A DNA stretch of 5,321 nucleotides from Prevotella sp. GTDB lineage: Bacteria > Bacteroidota > Bacteroidia > Bacteroidales > Bacteroidaceae. How positions within the stretch are numbered: the first letter of the stretch is position 1; the number at the start of each line of letters is the position of its first letter. Below are positions 5,021 to 5,321 of the stretch, one piece after another. The DNA is taken from contig JAJQAR010000181.1 in NCBI GenBank assembly GCA_021203705.1, positions 1 through 5,321 on the forward strand, given 5' to 3'. The notes under the pieces were generated by a model. It ran no database searches. It was given only the letters and a program-made list of their open reading frames with translations, and was not told where the DNA came from. Position numbers and translations under genes: made by a program.

Positions 5021-5190
5021 TCGGACAACCGCTTTTATATGCTCTTGCGTAGGATTGCCACTTAAATCATGTAATGTGCTTGCACGATGTCCAAATGAAG
5101 ACTCCGTCGGGTAGCCTAATACCCCAATAGCCGAAAGCTATCGGGAGCAGTGCCCGTACAAGCAGCAAGCTGGGGCAAAAGGTTGTCCGA
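5021..5190 (+). ncRNA. Highly structured region: candidate RNA leader or transfer/replication signal
   Basis: TCGGACAACC (5021-5030) and GGTTGTCCGA (5181-5190) form a perfect 10-bp closing stem, extended after a 2-nt bulge by TTTT 5033-5036 with AAAA 5177-5180. Inside, TGCTTGCACG (5077-5086) pairs with CGTACAAGCA (5155-5164) with one mismatch. Further in, CTCC 5102-5105 can pair with GGAG 5144-5147, enclosing the hairpins GGGTA/TACCC (5109-5113/5120-5124) and ATAGC/GCTAT (5127-5131/5137-5141, loop CGAAA). GGGG 5172-5175 could alternatively pair with CCCC 5122-5125, a possible pseudoknot. No T-run follows, so it looks like a leader or DNA signal rather than a terminated sRNA. I do not recognise a known family. 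Its place between replication genes and the next module also fits an oriT or single-strand origin. Confidence 0.6.
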
Positions 5191-5261
5191 TGAAAAAGAA
5201 CGATAATATGGCAAATGCTAAACAGGTTACGGTGATGAGAACTTTGTTGCTTTCATTATAA
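5190..5261 (+). CDS. Possible 23-residue small protein abutting the structured region
   Basis: ATG at 5190 shares its A with the last base of the closing stem and opens a frame MKKNDNMANAKQVTV..., rich in Lys and Asn and ending in TLLLSL before TAA at 5259-5261. A second ATG lies at residue 7. If the upstream structure forms in RNA, its stem would sit directly on this start and could control translation. There is no similarity I recognise and no clear Shine-Dalgarno, so it may be chance. Confidence 0.25.
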   Translation: MKKNDNMANAKQVTVMRTLLLSL

Positions 5262-5267
5262 TATTAA

Positions 5268-5321
5268 CGTAAGTTCGACGAAATAGAAGAGTCTGAAAAT
5301 CTGGTGATTGTCCATGAATTT
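5268..5321 (+). other. Open frame without a start, running off the right edge
   Basis: After stops at 5259-5261 and 5265-5267, the same frame is open from 5268 to the window end and encodes RKFDEIEESENLVIVHEF. There is no ATG; GTG at 5308 is the only possible start in view. It could be upstream sequence of the next gene or the remains of a gene interrupted by the two stops. The window is too short to decide. Confidence 0.2.

Noticed and set aside
5256..5315. Short minus-strand frame entering from the right edge
   Set aside because: Only about 19 codons after the ATG, with no motif; too little to call.

Overview
The window looks like one end of an integrative mobile element (an integrative mobilizable or conjugative element, or a phage-like island) from a Bacteroidales bacterium such as Bacteroides, Parabacteroides or Prevotella. 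The evidence is a large Bacteroidetes-type tyrosine recombinase, a DUF3853-like small helix-turn-helix protein, a 'MTYIEYMNQ...' winged-helix replication protein followed by a DnaC-like ATPase, AT-rich DNA, mostly absent Shine-Dalgarno sites and one TAnnTTTG-type -7 promoter box. All convincing genes are on the + strand. The species and the identity of the element cannot be fixed from the sequence alone.

Layout. Positions 1-817 hold no protein gene of normal size, but they are not empty. Positions 61-324 carry four paired AGGGCAGA direct repeats embedded in a diverged 166-bp duplication, probably protein-binding sites such as integrase arm sites. Positions 325-540 hold small repeats and a palindrome. 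Positions 545-754 fold into a chain of stems ending in a strong terminator-like hairpin with a T-run, so a structured small RNA or an attenuating leader lies just upstream of the integrase. The integrase (818-2311) is followed after 20 bp by a 348-codon gene of unknown function (2332-3378), probably in the same operon. A clear intrinsic terminator closes this unit at 3408-3447.

A second operon starts near 3550 with a -7 box and a 14-bp perfect palindrome (likely operator), then a possible 11-residue leader peptide whose stop overlaps the start of the DUF3853-like gene (3621-3932). The winged-helix initiator-like gene (3944-4414) and an AAA+ helicase-loader-like gene (4335-5003, overlapping by 80 bp) follow. 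Inside the initiator gene four 12-bp tandem repeats (4220-4267) adjoin a strongly AT-rich stretch. This is the layout of a lambda O/P-type origin: initiator gene containing its own iterons, then a helicase loader. I infer that this is the element's replication module.

Positions 5004-5321 contain a second, elaborate stem-loop structure (5021-5190), closed by a 10-bp perfect stem plus a 4-bp extension and enclosing a long-range stem and two or three hairpins. It is a candidate structured RNA leader or a DNA-level signal (oriT, single-strand origin). A 23-codon reading frame starts on its last base, and an open frame without a visible start runs off the right edge.

Taken together, the recombinase would excise and integrate the element, the DUF3853-like/winged-helix/AAA+ operon would replicate or maintain the excised circle, and the right-hand structure may introduce the next module (by analogy with related elements, mobilization), which is not in view. 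The two structured non-coding regions and the intragenic iterons are the most interesting parts.
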